Shown: in pieces, positions 46,701 through 59,045 of the stretch
Position numbering within the stretch: the stretch's first letter is position 1
Layout of the letters: the number at the start of each line of letters is the position of its first letter
NCBI GenBank assembly: GCA_036346275.1
Contig: CM070722.1
Location: forward strand, 63,463,524-63,527,523
Reading direction: 5' to 3'
Origin: Otatea glauca
Lineage: Eukaryota; Streptophyta; Magnoliopsida; Poales; Poaceae
Length of the DNA stretch: 64,000 bases
Made by a program: the position numbers and the translations under genes
The notes under the pieces: generated by a model
Database searches by the model: none
What the model was told of the DNA's origin: nothing
Seen by the model: only the letters and a program-made list of their open reading frames with translations

Positions 46701-46972
46701 CTGGTATTATGATATGAGTATGTGTCATCCCTATTCAGCTCATGGTTGGTCATACATGTCCTTACATGATCAGGCGTTTTCTTATAGCAAGAATGGTCTT
46801 TGTAGAACTTTTCACACAACGACCACATTCTCTCTCTGATAAAATAATCATTATTCCTTTTTGTTGACCTATCTGAATGAGTGTCTTTTGAACGTACTAA
46901 TTTATGGCCTTTTGCAGGAAATTGGGAGATCACAACTACCTGTCCTGGAACAGACACCCCGCAGGCCGCTAA
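43749..46972 (+). CDS. ALIS: ALA-interacting subunit (ALIS), CDC50/LEM3 family
   Basis: Beta-subunit of P4-type ATPases (ALA lipid flippases), needed for their exit from the ER and for aminophospholipid transport in the secretory pathway and plasma membrane. Exons: 43749-43836, 44215-44273, 44358-44432, 44514-44630, 44835-44905, 45141-45441, 45664-45953, 46918-46972; 351 residues, matching the usual ~350. Family motifs: KFTQQELPACKPILAPKW, DNFYQNHRRYVKSR, CGLIAWSLFNDTYSF, LIVWMRTAALPTFRKLYGRI, LSTATWLGGKNDFLGFAY. Two transmembrane helices: VVSVFFLVGVIFVPVGVVSL (residues ~50-72) and IVGGLCFFLAFAFTLLYVI (~310-332), with a large lumenal loop between them holding several N-glycosylation sites (NMT, NSS, NQT, NDT). 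The Gly/Asn-rich N-terminus (MNNHATGTNNGG) is variable in the family. The gene is convergent with the HAD gene. Intron 7 (964 bp) carries a MITE and a tandem repeat. Confidence 0.95.
46026..46090. repeat. Tandem 43-bp repeat in ALIS intron 7
   Basis: catgcgtgatacatgcagtt + aa occurs at 46026-46047 and 46069-46090. The intervening ccttctagatttagttt recurs again near 46128-46144, so two and a half degenerate units are present. Confidence 0.8.
46333..46614. mobile_element. Tourist/PIF-Harbinger-type MITE in ALIS intron 7, 282 bp
   Basis: TAA on both sides (46330-46332, 46615-46617). Ends gggtctatttgag and the inverted cccaaacaggccc. Internal gctttttggctttccgg / gcttttggctttt segments are self-complementary with agcttttt parts. 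Non-coding. Confidence 0.75.
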
Positions 46973-47868
46973 GATGTTCTGGAACTCCAATCCGCATAAA
47001 ATGGCTAAACTACTTGAAATGTACCATGTACTAAATGATATATTTGAGTTTGCCAGAGGGCGTAAGCAGGTCTTCGGTTCGGCTTAGACCTTCATGTACA
47101 TTTTAGCAGAAGAGAAGAACTACGCCGTTTTGTTTTTATTTTTTAGAGCTGCATATAGCAGTGATGACTGATGAAGGGAATACCTACTGATTGTCGAATT
47201 GCATATTTCGTGATATGAAGTTATAATACTCAAACGGTTTCCTTTGTAATATTTCATTTTCCCTATCAGAGAGCATGCTTCGGCTACCAAATATGTTTTC
47301 TGATAGCCGTGTGAGATCAGATAGAAGAGTGGATTCGCTGTATACTGCTGCTCAAATTGATAAGCCTCTTTCAGGGTAACAATGAAGTGCTGTGTATAAT
47401 TGTAAGCAGCTCTTCATTTGCTACATTGATGCAATATTCAGCAGATTTGCATGTAAACTATGTTTGATATGCGGCAAACTTATACTGATATCTAATTCTT
47501 CTTGGAAGTATCAGCCGCAAAAATCATAACGCCCTTCAACCTCACATGAGATGCATTGCATAGGGCAAGCCCATGCCATGCTTCTTCCTTATTGTCTCAG
47601 ACAGGTGAAGAATGCAAAACAGAACTAGAATTCTTCGTTGAAACATGATACATGACACGCTGAATTGCTTGCCATGTTCAGCAATCAGCATCAGCCCCGG
47701 AAGATACTACCAGACAGCAGCTCCAGCATTACACCAGCCGGTAGACAAGAACCATCACCTACCTCCCATTAATACAATGCAACAACAACCCGTTTCTTTG
47801 GCTCCCTCATTCACAGTTACAGCATAAAAGGAACTCTCCGAGGGGCAAAAATTCAAACATGAAAATTT
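46973..47868. other. Convergent 3' UTRs of the ALIS and HAD genes
   Basis: No coding signal. The first few hundred bases are presumed ALIS 3' UTR and the last part the 3' UTR of the minus-strand HAD gene. The short open frames have no domains. Confidence 0.55.
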
Positions 47869-48873
47869 TCAGACATTCTGCTCAGCTGCTACTGGCTCCT
47901 TCAGATTCTTGGTGAGCCACTCTTTAGCAGCTACCAGATCGGGGAGCACCGGTGCACCAGACTGCTTCCAGCTCTCAGCATCAGCGGTCTTGAATCGGTC
48001 CAGAAGCAATGCGTGCATCCCAATGCTCCGTGCAGGAATGTAGTCCTTGCGCATGCTGTCACCTATGTGAAGCGTTTCTTCTGGTGCGACGTTCCCCGCC
48101 ATTTCCAGTGCGATCTTGTAGATCCTTGGATCAGGCTTCTCAACACCAACAATCCCTGAGAACACTCCAAAGTCCCATTCCGAGCCCTAGTTGCAAAACC
48201 AGGACATGCATTACAGCATTAGACCACTGCAATTCCGAATGAAGACAAAACAAATGATCACACAAGCATGTAACTGTCATTTGTAATGATATCAAACCTG
48301 GTTCAATCCTAAAGCAGGCAAGATGACATCTTTGTAACGGTACTCTGCATTGCTGACGATTCCAACTGTGAGTCCCTTTTCACGCAGCCACCTCAGGAAG
48401 GGTTGCGCATCAGGAAACACCGAGTATGGCGCAGAGGAGCCAAAGGCAGAATAAACGCGTTTAAACACTTTCTCAAATGTTTCATCATCGTAATCATAGC
48501 CAGCCTGCAGTATATATATAGAGCAGCCAAACAACTAAGTATCTAAGCCATCTGCATATGAAAAAAAAGGTACCACTATTTCCTTCAAAGCTCCATATTT
48601 ACAAAACAATATTACCTTCACAAATGAATCCTTAACACACATCCTCCACCAATCAACATTTGGCATCTTTGCAGCAAATCCAAAGCATGGGTATTGTCTT
48701 GCCATCCCAGTGTATGCAAGCTTGAAGCCTTCATGCATGCGCTTATAGTCAGGACATGGCATCCCGGCAGACTTAGCTGCCATACAGTAGTAATCCCCAA
48801 GCTGTCCTTTGTAAGCAATCAAAGTACCAGTCACATCCACAGTGATCAAGCGTAGCTTTGAAAGGAGCGACAT
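47869..48873 (-). CDS. HAD-superfamily hydrolase-like protein (HDHD3-like)
   Basis: Rossmann-fold phosphatase/dehalogenase-type protein of unknown substrate. Minus-strand exons 48873-48616, 48504-48298, 48186-47869; 260 residues. HAD motifs: I = ITVDVTGTL (residues 11-18), II = GIVSNAEYR, III = VEKPDPRIY (conserved Lys), IV = HIGDSMRKDYIPARSIGM. In motif I the nucleophile Asp13 is kept but the second acid of the usual DxD is Thr15, as in HDHD3-type and dehalogenase-type members, so ordinary phosphatase activity is uncertain. The cap region lies between motifs I and II (QLGDYYCMAAKSAGMPCPD ... FGSSAPYSVFPDAQPFLRW). The start was set at the first ATG, MSLLSKLRLI; upstream in-frame codons contain no ATG. 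The C-terminus KEPVAAEQNV carries no obvious targeting signal. Confidence 0.9.
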
Positions 48874-50441
48874 GCTTGATGATGATCTGAACTGCAGCTT
48901 CGTTATGCTATCTATGAACAAAGATTAATAATGAAAATTAGGGTGAAACTGCCCTTTTACAGCAGCAGCTAAATAAACAATTAAAAGATATGGAATGCAT
49001 TTGAATACCAACGTAAATATGATACATAAAAATACAACATGCATGCAAGGCAACAACAATATAACAAGTTAATGACCACTAATCGCGGTAGAAACTATCT
49101 TTTGCACCCAGAAATCAAATCACACCTCTCCCTCCCTCCGAACTAATATCCAAGATATTTTTCCCCATCGAACTAGTATCCATTGCAATGGATGTGACAT
49201 GATAAACTAAAAAGGAAGGAGCAATCAACGAAAATGTGCAATGGTAAGCTGAATCAATAATATAGAACCAAGCCGTTGAAATGGTGAGAGACTAAGTCAC
49301 GAATTATAAGGAAATGAAATGGAAAGAAGACATACCAACAATCACATTATCACTAAATACAGTAATGGGACATCTATGAACGCGCCTACTTACAAACAGA
49401 AGTTCAACTTAAATGTAGCACTCCCCACTTCATTAGAAATGACATACTGGAACATTTAGCAGTGAATGCAGAACAAAAATAATATTGATCTCAGCTACCA
49501 GGAAGAGTGAGCGAGGAAGAATATATCATCTCTAACAAAGCACCTATAAATCCCCAGTTAACCCTAATTCCAGCAACCCTATCAATTAAGACTAACAGCT
49601 CCAGCCTATGTAAGCACCATTGTTGGATCCCCACTCTTTAATGAAGATTCCTTTTTTACTTCTCAAGAAAAGCAAGCAAGGTCGGCATCCACCACCTTGC
49701 TTCAAAAGAACACAAAAAGATCTCTATATCCCTCACATCCAAGTAAACTTAACCAGTGCACACTAAAATCATCCACCATAAAGGACCAGAGAGAAAGCTG
49801 GCATGCTCCATTACCTCAAGCAAAGGATCAGGGATTATTTCTCCTGTCACCAAGAATGCCTGAAAGAACAGGACAAGCACAAGATCCGTCAAGGAATCAG
49901 CCACGGCCCACCTCGCAAGATCCTACCTTTTTGCACAAGAACACGGCAAGAACCAAGAAATAAAGGAAGAATCCAGACACTACCTCTCAATTCCAGCAGC
50001 CCAGGCGGTTCCAGATGGTCAGCATGCATCAACTACTTGAACAACGAGCGAAAATTCAACAAAAATTGCAGCTTTCTGGGCTGAGATTTCAAGAAACGGG
50101 AAGCATCAGGGACCAACGGTGGCGGGGCACCAAGAAATCGCGGAAGTTGATTTTACCTGTTTCTTGTGAGCTCCAGGTTTTGGTGTTTGGAGGTGGAATT
50201 TTGATCGGTTTAAGACTTTTAAGTATTGGGAGTGGAGATTGGAAATCTGTGGAACTGGGAATAGAATACCGGCGGTCTTAGTCCACGGTTTTGGTTCATC
50301 GGATTTCAAGCGTATTAGCAGAAATAAATGTTTGGCAGGGAAAGGTGTGCCATGTCAGCTATAGACCCACCGCCTTCTGTGTCCATGCCAGCAAATCAAT
50401 CACATCCTATTTAGGAAGTTTTTTAGAAAAAAAGAAAATAT
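48874..50441. other. Upstream region of the HAD gene
   Basis: AT-rich, no domain-bearing frame. A 5' UTR exon of the minus-strand gene could lie here (for example around 50000-50290, which is less AT-rich), but I cannot place it. Confidence 0.45.
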
Positions 50442-50680
50442 TGTTACGAGAAAAGATATTCTTAACTGTATTCGGTTGAACTCTATCTCTTATGCGTGAG
50501 CGAATCCGAATCTATTTCTTGCTATCTTCTACTATATATTGGACACCCTTTGTACAAGAGATCAATTGAAAAAAGCAAGAGAGCTATGCCCCTATACTGT
50601 GTGTGCTTCATGTTCTTATTCTTGTGATTTTGCTGGCGCGTGACTGATTGATCGTGGGTGAACGACTACGTTTTACAACA
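50442..50680 (+). repeat. 5' LTR of copia 2
   Basis: tgttacgagaaaagatattc ... gactacgttttacaaca; contains a TATA-like tactatatattgg near 50530. It pairs with 57279-57517. Confidence 0.95.
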
Positions 50681-52330
50681 CGTTATCAGCACGAAGCTCT
50701 ACCGAGACTACCGATCGTGATCGTCTGCCTGTGACAATCTACACGGCATCGAAATTCATCCTGCTACACGCGATCATCCTACGTCAAGCCCTACGTAAGC
50801 GCTCGTATGCAATTGTTGATCCTGCAGATCATCACCCCAGTTCTACTTGTGCATAGGTACTGTTCATCATATGATTACCCTCGTCGGCAGCACCATCGGC
50901 GGCATGCTTGCTTGCCCCGAAGGCAACACTTGCGCGCAACTCAACGGCCGCGCCCGATGCATGAGCGGCCGGCGGCGTTGGCTCCTCCGCGCCCGTACGT
51001 ATCTCTGCTCCTGCGCTGCCGCAACGCACTCAAAGAACCGTGGTCGGGCCCGTTGCGCATCCTCGACGGCACTTGTGCTGTGGCATCTTCCGTGGCTTGC
51101 TCCATCGCGTCATCGCGCGCAAGCACGCGCCGCCTCGGCGACCTCTCCCGCTCGTTGCTGATTGCGCTTATAGCGCCGCCAAATGACATGCCCGTATGAC
51201 CCTGATGATGCACCCGAGCGGTCTCGACGGTAGTGCGGTCGCCAGCCTCGATGGCACGGCTGCGCCCGGACCTGCCTCGACGGTAGTGCTCCGCGGCCGC
51301 CTTGGGCCCGCCTAGGCAACCATGTTCCACGGCCGCTTACGGAACCTCGGCTTCGGCTCTCGCTATTGCCGCCGCCCGGCCGCGCTACCCGATCTGCGTG
51401 TCGGCCTCCGGCGGCGCCACTACCGCCGAGCACCGGCGGCGTTCAGCGCCGCCTCCGTGCGTTCGCTTAAGCACCGGCGGCGGCAGCGTCCGGCTGCGCT
51501 TATCGCTGCGACTGTCATTATTCGACCAAATAGCCGCCGGTAGAAGAATCGAGCGCAGCTAGGGTTTTCTAACCCTAGCCGCCCTCATAAATGGGCCTAG
51601 TTTGGCCTCGTGGGCCCTATTGGGCCGTGCGGCTCTCCCTTTTTCCAGAAGAAAAAAAGGAGAAAAAATATATGAAGAAATTACACTGTAATTAATAAAT
51701 CCTAGAAATTTAATTTCTAGCTATATGGGCTTTCGTAAAATTTGGTAAAATTAATTTTTAGCACATTGAAAGTTCCATGCTTTGGGTTTATTTTATAGCT
51801 TTATGCCATATTTAATATGTGCTGAAATTTAATTTCTATTATTTAAGTAATTCAAATTGCTTAGTAATTAACAGAAAATGCTAGAAAATTATGGAAAAAT
51901 ATGTATGACCCATTGCTCTGTGTCATATTACTAGATTAATTTTATTAGCTTGTTTTCATGTTTATATGTGCAGGATACCTTATTTTCTGTTACTCAGTAA
52001 TTTTGAAAATTGCTTGGTGATTAACAGAAAAGTATGAAAAATGCTAGGGAAATTTTATATAGCATATTGAAAGCTCCATATCTCTGGACCTTTTGTCCTA
52101 GCATAATTCCATATTGATATGTGCTGAAATTTATTTTTCTATTACATGGTAATTCTGAAAATTGCTGAATAATTAGGAGAAAGCCATGAAAATTGCTAGG
52201 AAAATTCTGGGAAATTTTAGATAATTATCTACTGAATAGATATAGACCAAGCTTTACTGATTAAAGAGTGAGCATGCAATATAATGATTTTACCGGTAGT
52301 AAAAGTCATTTTGCATAAATAGAAATAGGA
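50681..52330 (+). other. Leader of copia 2
   Basis: Presumed primer-binding site, then a GC-rich block (50880-51560) with spurious open frames on both strands, then AT-rich sequence in which a segment of about 170-290 bp recurs (tatgtgctgaaatttaattt; aattctgaaaattgct variants at 51820-52160). Confidence 0.6.
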
Positions 52331-53365
52331 TATGTTGGACATCGCAAAGAGGGAATTTATCAAACTTGCCCTGAATAGCAACAATTACCTTACCCGGGCA
52401 ATGAATACTAAGATTAATTTGATAGCTCAATCTTTTGGAGCTACTGTTTTCCCAGCCTGAAGCTGGTAGACCTGCTCTTCCCGAAGCCGCCAGATGTATG
52501 GCTTTGCACCTCCTGAAGCACCATCTTCAAACGGACCTGAAGGCCGAATAGTTGATGGAAGATGAATAGCTGGTACTTTTGAATTCCATGAAGGGAAAAT
52601 ATATAACCAGCAAAGATCCATCCTGTTGCCAGAAGCACAGCGCAAATGGATCCTCCTGCGCTTTCAAGATTCTAAAAGCTGTGAGAGCATATAATTTTTG
52701 TCATACACAAACTTGTCAGTCATCTAACATTATGTAATCAGAAAGTTACTAATGCCGTAAAAGTATCGTCAAGATATTATACACATTCCACCCCAATATG
52801 AGGACACTGCCGTAACAATATCGTCACCAAGTACCAGAAGTACTTCGAGTTTATATGCATTTTGCTAGAAGCAGAAAAGCATGATGAATTCCTGGTGAAG
52901 AATCATCACATACTTCCTATGAGAGTCTTGCAATGCCCGAAGCACATGCAAATGCTCAGTAGGCTAGCAATATCCATGGCCGCAGAAAAGAGCCAATGGA
53001 ATAAAAGGGATAAGTGGAAGAATGACAAATCAAATAGGGAAAGAGGCAATTCATAGTGGAAAAGTAAAGGTAAAGGGTCAGGGGTTTCCAGAAGTAATGC
53101 TGCAAACCCTGAATAATCCTGTTTTATGTATGGATGCACAGGCCATTGGTCATGCAACTATCGCATCTCGAAGTATGTGGTAGACCTTTACATGCCATCC
53201 ACTGGAAAACTAAATAAGACCCGGGGAAATAATACTAAGTCATACTTCACCATTCAACCCGATGTTGATACGAATGTTGAGAAGTGTGATGATATGATTC
53301 TTGAAATTATTGAGCTCGAGGAGTCCCAGGAGGGCACCTACATCTCATATGGAGACCTGGATTAG
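52331..53365 (+). pseudogene. gag remnant of copia 2
   Basis: Recognisable pieces: AKREFIKLALNSNNYLTRAM near 52340-52400, KNHHILPMRVLQCPKHMQ near 52900 and, after a frameshift, a degenerate zinc-knuckle zone (YGCTGHWSCNYRISKYVVDL, 53129-53190) followed by an acidic tail to 53365. The second knuckle Cys context is damaged. Confidence 0.75.
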
Positions 53366-53639
53366 CCTCCTAAATATCCTTTCACTTTGCTAAGTCGATG
53401 TCACATATTCCTTATAAATCTCTTTATCAGTTTAGCCTTAGTTCCTGAACGAACATTTGGTCTACGCTCCTGTTGAGCGATTATCATTCAAAAATTGAAT
53501 AAATTGATATTTCTTAGATATTTGATTAATTGTGCTATGTTTGTTCTATATTCTACAATTTATTCCTGATGCAACAATTGTTTGATTGTTAAATCATATT
53601 TTCCAATATAGAACAAAGTATAATCCGATGGTGGAGGAG

Positions 53640-56600
53640 AAAAATCTGTCTAGAAGACAGTTGTACCACACTAAGTGAGTTGAAAATATTATGACTATCG
53701 CCAGAAGTGATACTCTCATAGTTGGCACTGGAAGAAGGCCATATTATACCCTGAGTCCAGTCGTACTCTCTTAAGTTTTAAAGACATTGGTCCATAATTG
53801 TTTCCATATGGAGACAAAGAATAAGAATGGTACATAATACCTACTCATGACTAAGTTTAATGGGTGTAATAAATGTGTGGTTGAAAACTTCATTCATTCT
53901 CCTCCGGGCTATACTATGCACAGAGAAAAAAACCCTGAAGTTTGTGTTGCGATGAAAACCCAGAAATATTTAAGATTTGGCAGATCAATTGGGTTACCCT
54001 GAGTTGAATATTATGAGAAGAATAATTATAATTTTGCTGGCCATAGCATAAAGTCTTTCCTAGACCTGAAGTTTTCTTATGCCCTGGTTGTGCCAAAGGA
54101 AAGCTTATTCTTAGATCTTCTATCCTAAAAAGTTAGGGAAGAATTACTGAATTTTCTGGAGAAAATTCAAGGTAATATCTATGGACCTGTTCAGCCCCTG
54201 TCAAGGCTCCTTTTTAAGAAATTTTATGGTACTGATAGATGCTTCTACTAGATGGTCCTATATATATCTCTTATCTACTAGGAACCATGCTTCTGCCCAG
54301 ATTATTAAGTTAAGAGCTTACTTTCCAGAAGAAAGGATCAAGTCTATTCAAATAGACAATGCGAGCGAGTTTACATCAAAAGCATTTAATGATTATTGTA
54401 TGGCTCCGGGAGTTAATGTAGAGCATCTCGTACCTAATGTCCACGCTTAAAATAGCCTTGCAGAGTCATTATATTAAAAGAATAAAAACTTATTGCTTGA
54501 CCGCTCTTGCAGAATAGTAGGCTTCCCACCAGTTGTTGGGGCCACGCAGTGCTGTATACTGCGGTATTAATTCAACTCAGTCCAACTGCACATCATGAAA
54601 TTTCCCCGTTGTAGATAGTGTGTGGAAAAGAATTAAGTATTTCTCATTTGCGAAAATTTGGCTGTACTGTATAAATGCCAATCTCTCCACCACAGCGTAC
54701 CACCATGGGACCTTACCGGAAGTTGAGGATCTATGTAGATTATGAATCTCCGTCATGTATTAAAATACCGAGAGCCTATGACAGGGGATATGTACATGAC
54801 TCGGTACGCTAATTGTACTAAGGACATTTTTTGGCATTAGGGGGAGATAAGCACCATATTAGAGAATACCGAGTCCTTAGATCCACGCACTACAGAGACC
54901 GAACTTGAAGTTCGGAGGATAATAAATCTGCAATAAATAAGCTTATAATCTGCCAAAGCCTTCACTGTTCATAAGGGAGTGAAAAGATCTCATATATCTG
55001 CAGTATATGCACCTGAAAGAGTGGAAATACCCTAGAAGGATATTGAACCCACTCTTGACCCTCATGATAAAAAGAGGGGGAGGCCTCCAGGTGCACGGGA
55101 CTCAATTCCGCGGAGACGTCCGCAGAAGTAGAGAATCGAACAAATGAGAACACTACCCATGACAGTGGAAGAAGTTCAACCTGATGTTGAGAAAATCCCT
55201 GAAGTGAGCCATCCTGGAGATGGTAACATCCCTGAAGTGATCCATCCTGAAGATGATAAACCCAGCGTATATTTGCGCGCACAATCTGACGCTGGGAAAT
55301 CAGAACACTCAGTCTTTATCGTTGTGGGAAATCACGAGGAGCTGGAAGAAATTAATATAGAGATATCCCTGAAGTGATGCAGGAGAAATGAATAAAAGAA
55401 AGACTACAATTATGGACATGTATTTGCCTCTAACATTGCTAAAAGCTGGATCCATAACCAAAGTCTATGGCAGAGTGCAAGAAGCGCTCAGATTGGGTCA
55501 AAATGAAAAGAAGCAATTTGAGGCAACGCTCGCTCATTAAAAGGAAAGCTTTGGTCTCGTTGATCAAACATCTCCTAAAGTAATCCCAGTAGGATCAAAT
55601 GGATTTTTCATCCGGAAGAGAAATGAAATACCCATGTGGTGAGATATAAAGCGAGGCTTGTAGCATAAGGGTTCACGCAGAGACCCGACATCGATTACGA
55701 TGAAACATATTCTCCTGTAAAGAGTGGAATAACGTTCTGAAAGTTAATATTAATGGCAGCAAGCTTAAACTTATCAATGCAGTTGATGGATGTAGTGACC
55801 GCATATTTATATGGGTCACTGGATATGGATATTTACATAAGAATCCCTGAAGGAGTTATAATTCTGAATTCTAATAATCGCAATATGTATAGCGTCAAAC
55901 TGAAGAGATCGCTATACGGATTAAAACAGTCGGGGAGAATGTGGTAACTGACTTAGTGAGTTCCTCTTGAAGAAGGAATATTACCCCTGTGTGTTCATAA
56001 AGAAATCCCAGAATGGATTCTGTATCATCTCTGTTATATGTTGATGATCTGAATATCATCGGAACCACAGAGGAGACAGAGGAAACAAATGCTTACCTCA
56101 TGATGGAGTTTTTGAGATGAAAAGATTTGGGTGAAACCAAATTTTGTTTAAGCCTGCAGCTAGAGCATTTCTTAGAAAGAATCCTTGTACACCGGTCTTC
56201 CTATACCCAGAAGATATTGGAAAGATTAATATGGATAAATCGCATCGTTTAAAAAAAACCCATGGTCGTGAGATCCCTAGAAGTGGATAAAGACCCTTTT
56301 AGACCAAGGATAAAAAATGAGAAAGTCTTAGGACCTGAAGTCCCATACTGATGTATCTTGCGAATTGCACAAGACCTGATATTGCATTCGCAGTAAATTT
56401 GCTAGCATGAACAGTGCAGGCCCAACCAGAAGTTATTGAGTTGGTGTCGAGACTTTACTCAGATACCTCCAAGGTACTCAAGATCTTGGATTATTTTTCC
56501 AGAAGAACCAAGATTTAACCATAGTGGGATACACGGATGCTGGCTACCTGTCTGATCCCTATAGTGCCAAATCACAGATAGGTTTTGTGTTTCTCTGCGG

Positions 56601-57035
56601 TGGTGCAACCATTTCTTGGCGGTCTTGTAAACAGATCTTGGTAGCTACTTCTACTAACCACTCAGAGATCATAGCTCTATATGAAGCCTCACGTGAATGT
56701 GTTTGGTTGCGACGTGTGATTAGCCATATTCAGATGTCATGTGGTCTTAACACCGTCGATATCCCCACAATTATCATGAAGATAATACTGCTTGTGTTGC
56801 ACAAATGCAAATGGGTTATGTAAAGAGCAATATCACGAAGCATATTGCTCCTAAGTTTTTCTATCCTCGCGAACTCCAGAAGAATAGTGAGGTAAAGATT
56901 GTTCAAACTAAGTCATGTGAAAATTTTGCAGATTTATTCACTAAATCCTTGCCTAAATCCACTTTTCAAAGATGTGTTAAAGGCATCGGAATGAGAAGAC
57001 TTAGAGATATACAAGATTCAGTGGGAGTTAACCCT
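53640..57035 (+). pseudogene. pol remnant of copia 2
   Basis: Integrase fragments FMVLIDASTRWSYIYLLSTR and SIQIDNASEFTSKAFNDYC (54181-54450); RT fragments SMQLMDVVTAYLYGSLDMDI and YGLKQSGRMW (55753-55947), and YVDDLNIIGT near 56036-56065; RNase H fragments MGYTDAGYLSDPYSAKSQIG (56524-56823) and ENFADLFTKSLPKSTF to 57038. They are separated by many stops and frameshifts. Confidence 0.88.
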
Positions 57036-57278
57036 TGAATCATAACCCTTATGGTGATCCTGAAGATCCTAATTTAAATCCAGAAGATTATAATTTGTAC
57101 TCTTTTTCCTTAGTGAGTTTTCCTGAAGTTTCTCACATAAAGGTTTTTAACGAGGCAACTAGTGCAACATAAAGTACGAGTGCAATGTAATCTTTTCTCC
57201 ATCTCCTTTTTCCCACTGGGTTTTGAGTGGAGTTTTTAACAAGACATGTGCATTACGCGGTATTCGCTCAAGGGGGAG

Positions 57279-57517
57279 TGTTATGAGATAAGATATTCTT
57301 AACCATATTCAGTTGGACTCTATCTCTTATGTGTGGGCGAATCCGAATCTATCTCTTGCTATCTTCTACTATATATTGGGCACCCCTTGTACAAGAGATC
57401 AATTGAATAAAGCGAGAGAGTTATGCCCCTATATTGTGTGTGCTTAATGTTCTTATTCTTGTGATTTCGCTAGCGTGTGATTGATTGATTGTGGGTGAAC
57501 GACTACGTTTTACAACA
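57279..57517 (+). repeat. 3' LTR of copia 2
   Basis: tgttatgagataagatattc ... ctacgttttacaaca; followed by the aatat duplication. Confidence 0.95.
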
Positions 57518-57522
57518 AATAT

Positions 57523-59045
57523 AACTCTTTTTTGTTTATTATATTGATTCTCTTATATAATAGGATGTCATATTTATTGTAAAAACTCATTAGAGATAAG
57601 ATTTGGATTCATCTATAATAAGATAAAGATTCCTATTAATCTTACAAAAACATTGGATTTTATATTCCATGGGATTGACCACTGCTAGATCTGAGAGAGA
57701 CTGATATACTCATCTTAGTCATCTATGTGGAAGCTGTTGTAGTTGGTGGAATTAGACTGGATTGGCGTCACTGATGCAGCCGTGCGAAGCCACTGCCGCC
57801 ACCAGCGAGTCACACACACTGCCGTCGCTCGAAAGCTCTCGCCGTCGCGCAGCGAGGCCGCTGAGCTGTGCCGCTGCTCGACGGCTGCTATAGCCTATAG
57901 CCGAATTGCATTGTCGTGGATTTGCTAGCTGTCGCGAGTAGAGGAATAGATGAGCCGTTTCCTCTTTTTTTAACAGTAGATGAGTTGCTTCTTTGTTGCG
58001 ACCTGCGACTGCGAGAGTAAGGTAGAGGGTGATGTACGTGCAATTCCTCAAAGCGTATTGTAGAATTACATCATACCTATATTATACTTGAGGAAAATGC
58101 CGCCTCGTGGGCGTTTTGAGCCGGGAGGGGCCGGCTCGGCTCGCGGCTCGAGCCGAGCCGGCCAATTTTTTTTATATCCAGTTTTTTTTTAAAAAAAAAT
58201 TACAGATAAGTCCTTTTTGAAAAAAAATAGTATGATTAGATATTTTTTTCGAAAAAGATTATATATTACGTCCATACCCTTTTAGCGTTTTTAGGAGTAG
58301 CGCTCGGGTCCTTTTAGGAAAATCAAAATTACGTTTATGTCCTTTTTTGAAGAAGAAAAATCGTTTCTTTTTTTTTAAAAAAATATGCATCACATTTATG
58401 TCCTTTTTTCGCTTTTCTAGCATTACGTTTAAACCTTTTTTGCGAAAAACAAAGTCTTATTTTTAGATCTTTTCGCGCGTTTTCTCGATTTACTCGTGTG
58501 TGGAGCATCAATCGCGCGTTTTATCGATTTTCTCGCGTGGAAAGCAGCGTCCACAGCGTGGCACGCAGCGCATAAATTTCTACTAACTCTTCTTGCATCT
58601 TCTCACAACGTGTCTTTCCCTTTAAATTTCAATCGGTCTCGACACTCAAAAGCACATTACGTGTTTTGAGCATGCCTCTACTTTAAAAACGATTGATCAT
58701 TTTTAAGAACAAATTAAACATGACTACTCTTTTCTAAAAAATAAATTGCAATTCTTTTAGACCGAAATGGAACCAAATCGGTCTTGATCAAGATCGTAAC
58801 TTCAGCCGTGGACCCGTGGCAAATGACATCCCGACGATCTATCTCTTTCTCTATTTCTTTCTTTCTTTTTTGACAAATAGCGAAATAGTACAAATCAAAC
58901 GCTCATATGCCCGTGACGTTGCAGGCAGGCCAACCATTCAAAAATGATATATGTACTTGTTGGCTTAATGCAGAAGACAAGTGGGGATTCCATTGCACAA
59001 AAGTCTTGCAAAAACATTTTCATCTTCTGCAGAACCCCGTACCAA
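57523..59045. other. Intergenic stretch
   Basis: 57523-57720 is AT-rich. 57760-57930 is GC-rich without a domain. 58080-58165 holds a GC-rich hairpin. 58170-58560 is A/T-homopolymer-rich with recurring 'cctttttt' and 'gtttatgtcc' pieces. No coding signal. Confidence 0.45.
58129..58163. repeat. Perfect 15-bp GC hairpin
   Basis: ggccggctcggctcg (58129-58143) pairs exactly with cgagccgagccggcc (58149-58163) around a 5-nt loop. Confidence 0.93.

Larger units (their letters stand above)
50442..57517 (+). mobile_element. Ty1/copia retrotransposon 2 (complete structure, heavily decayed)
   Basis: LTRs 50442-50680 and 57279-57517 (239 bp each, about 21 visible differences, ~9%), flanked by aatat (50437-50441 and 57518-57522). 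The post-LTR site cgttatcagcacgaagctct (50681-50700) is identical to copia 1, and the polypurine tract gctcaagggggag precedes the 3' LTR. Internal order is copia, but every domain has stops or frameshifts. The LTR sequence differs from copia 1, so this is a related subfamily and, by LTR divergence, an older insertion. Confidence 0.95.
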
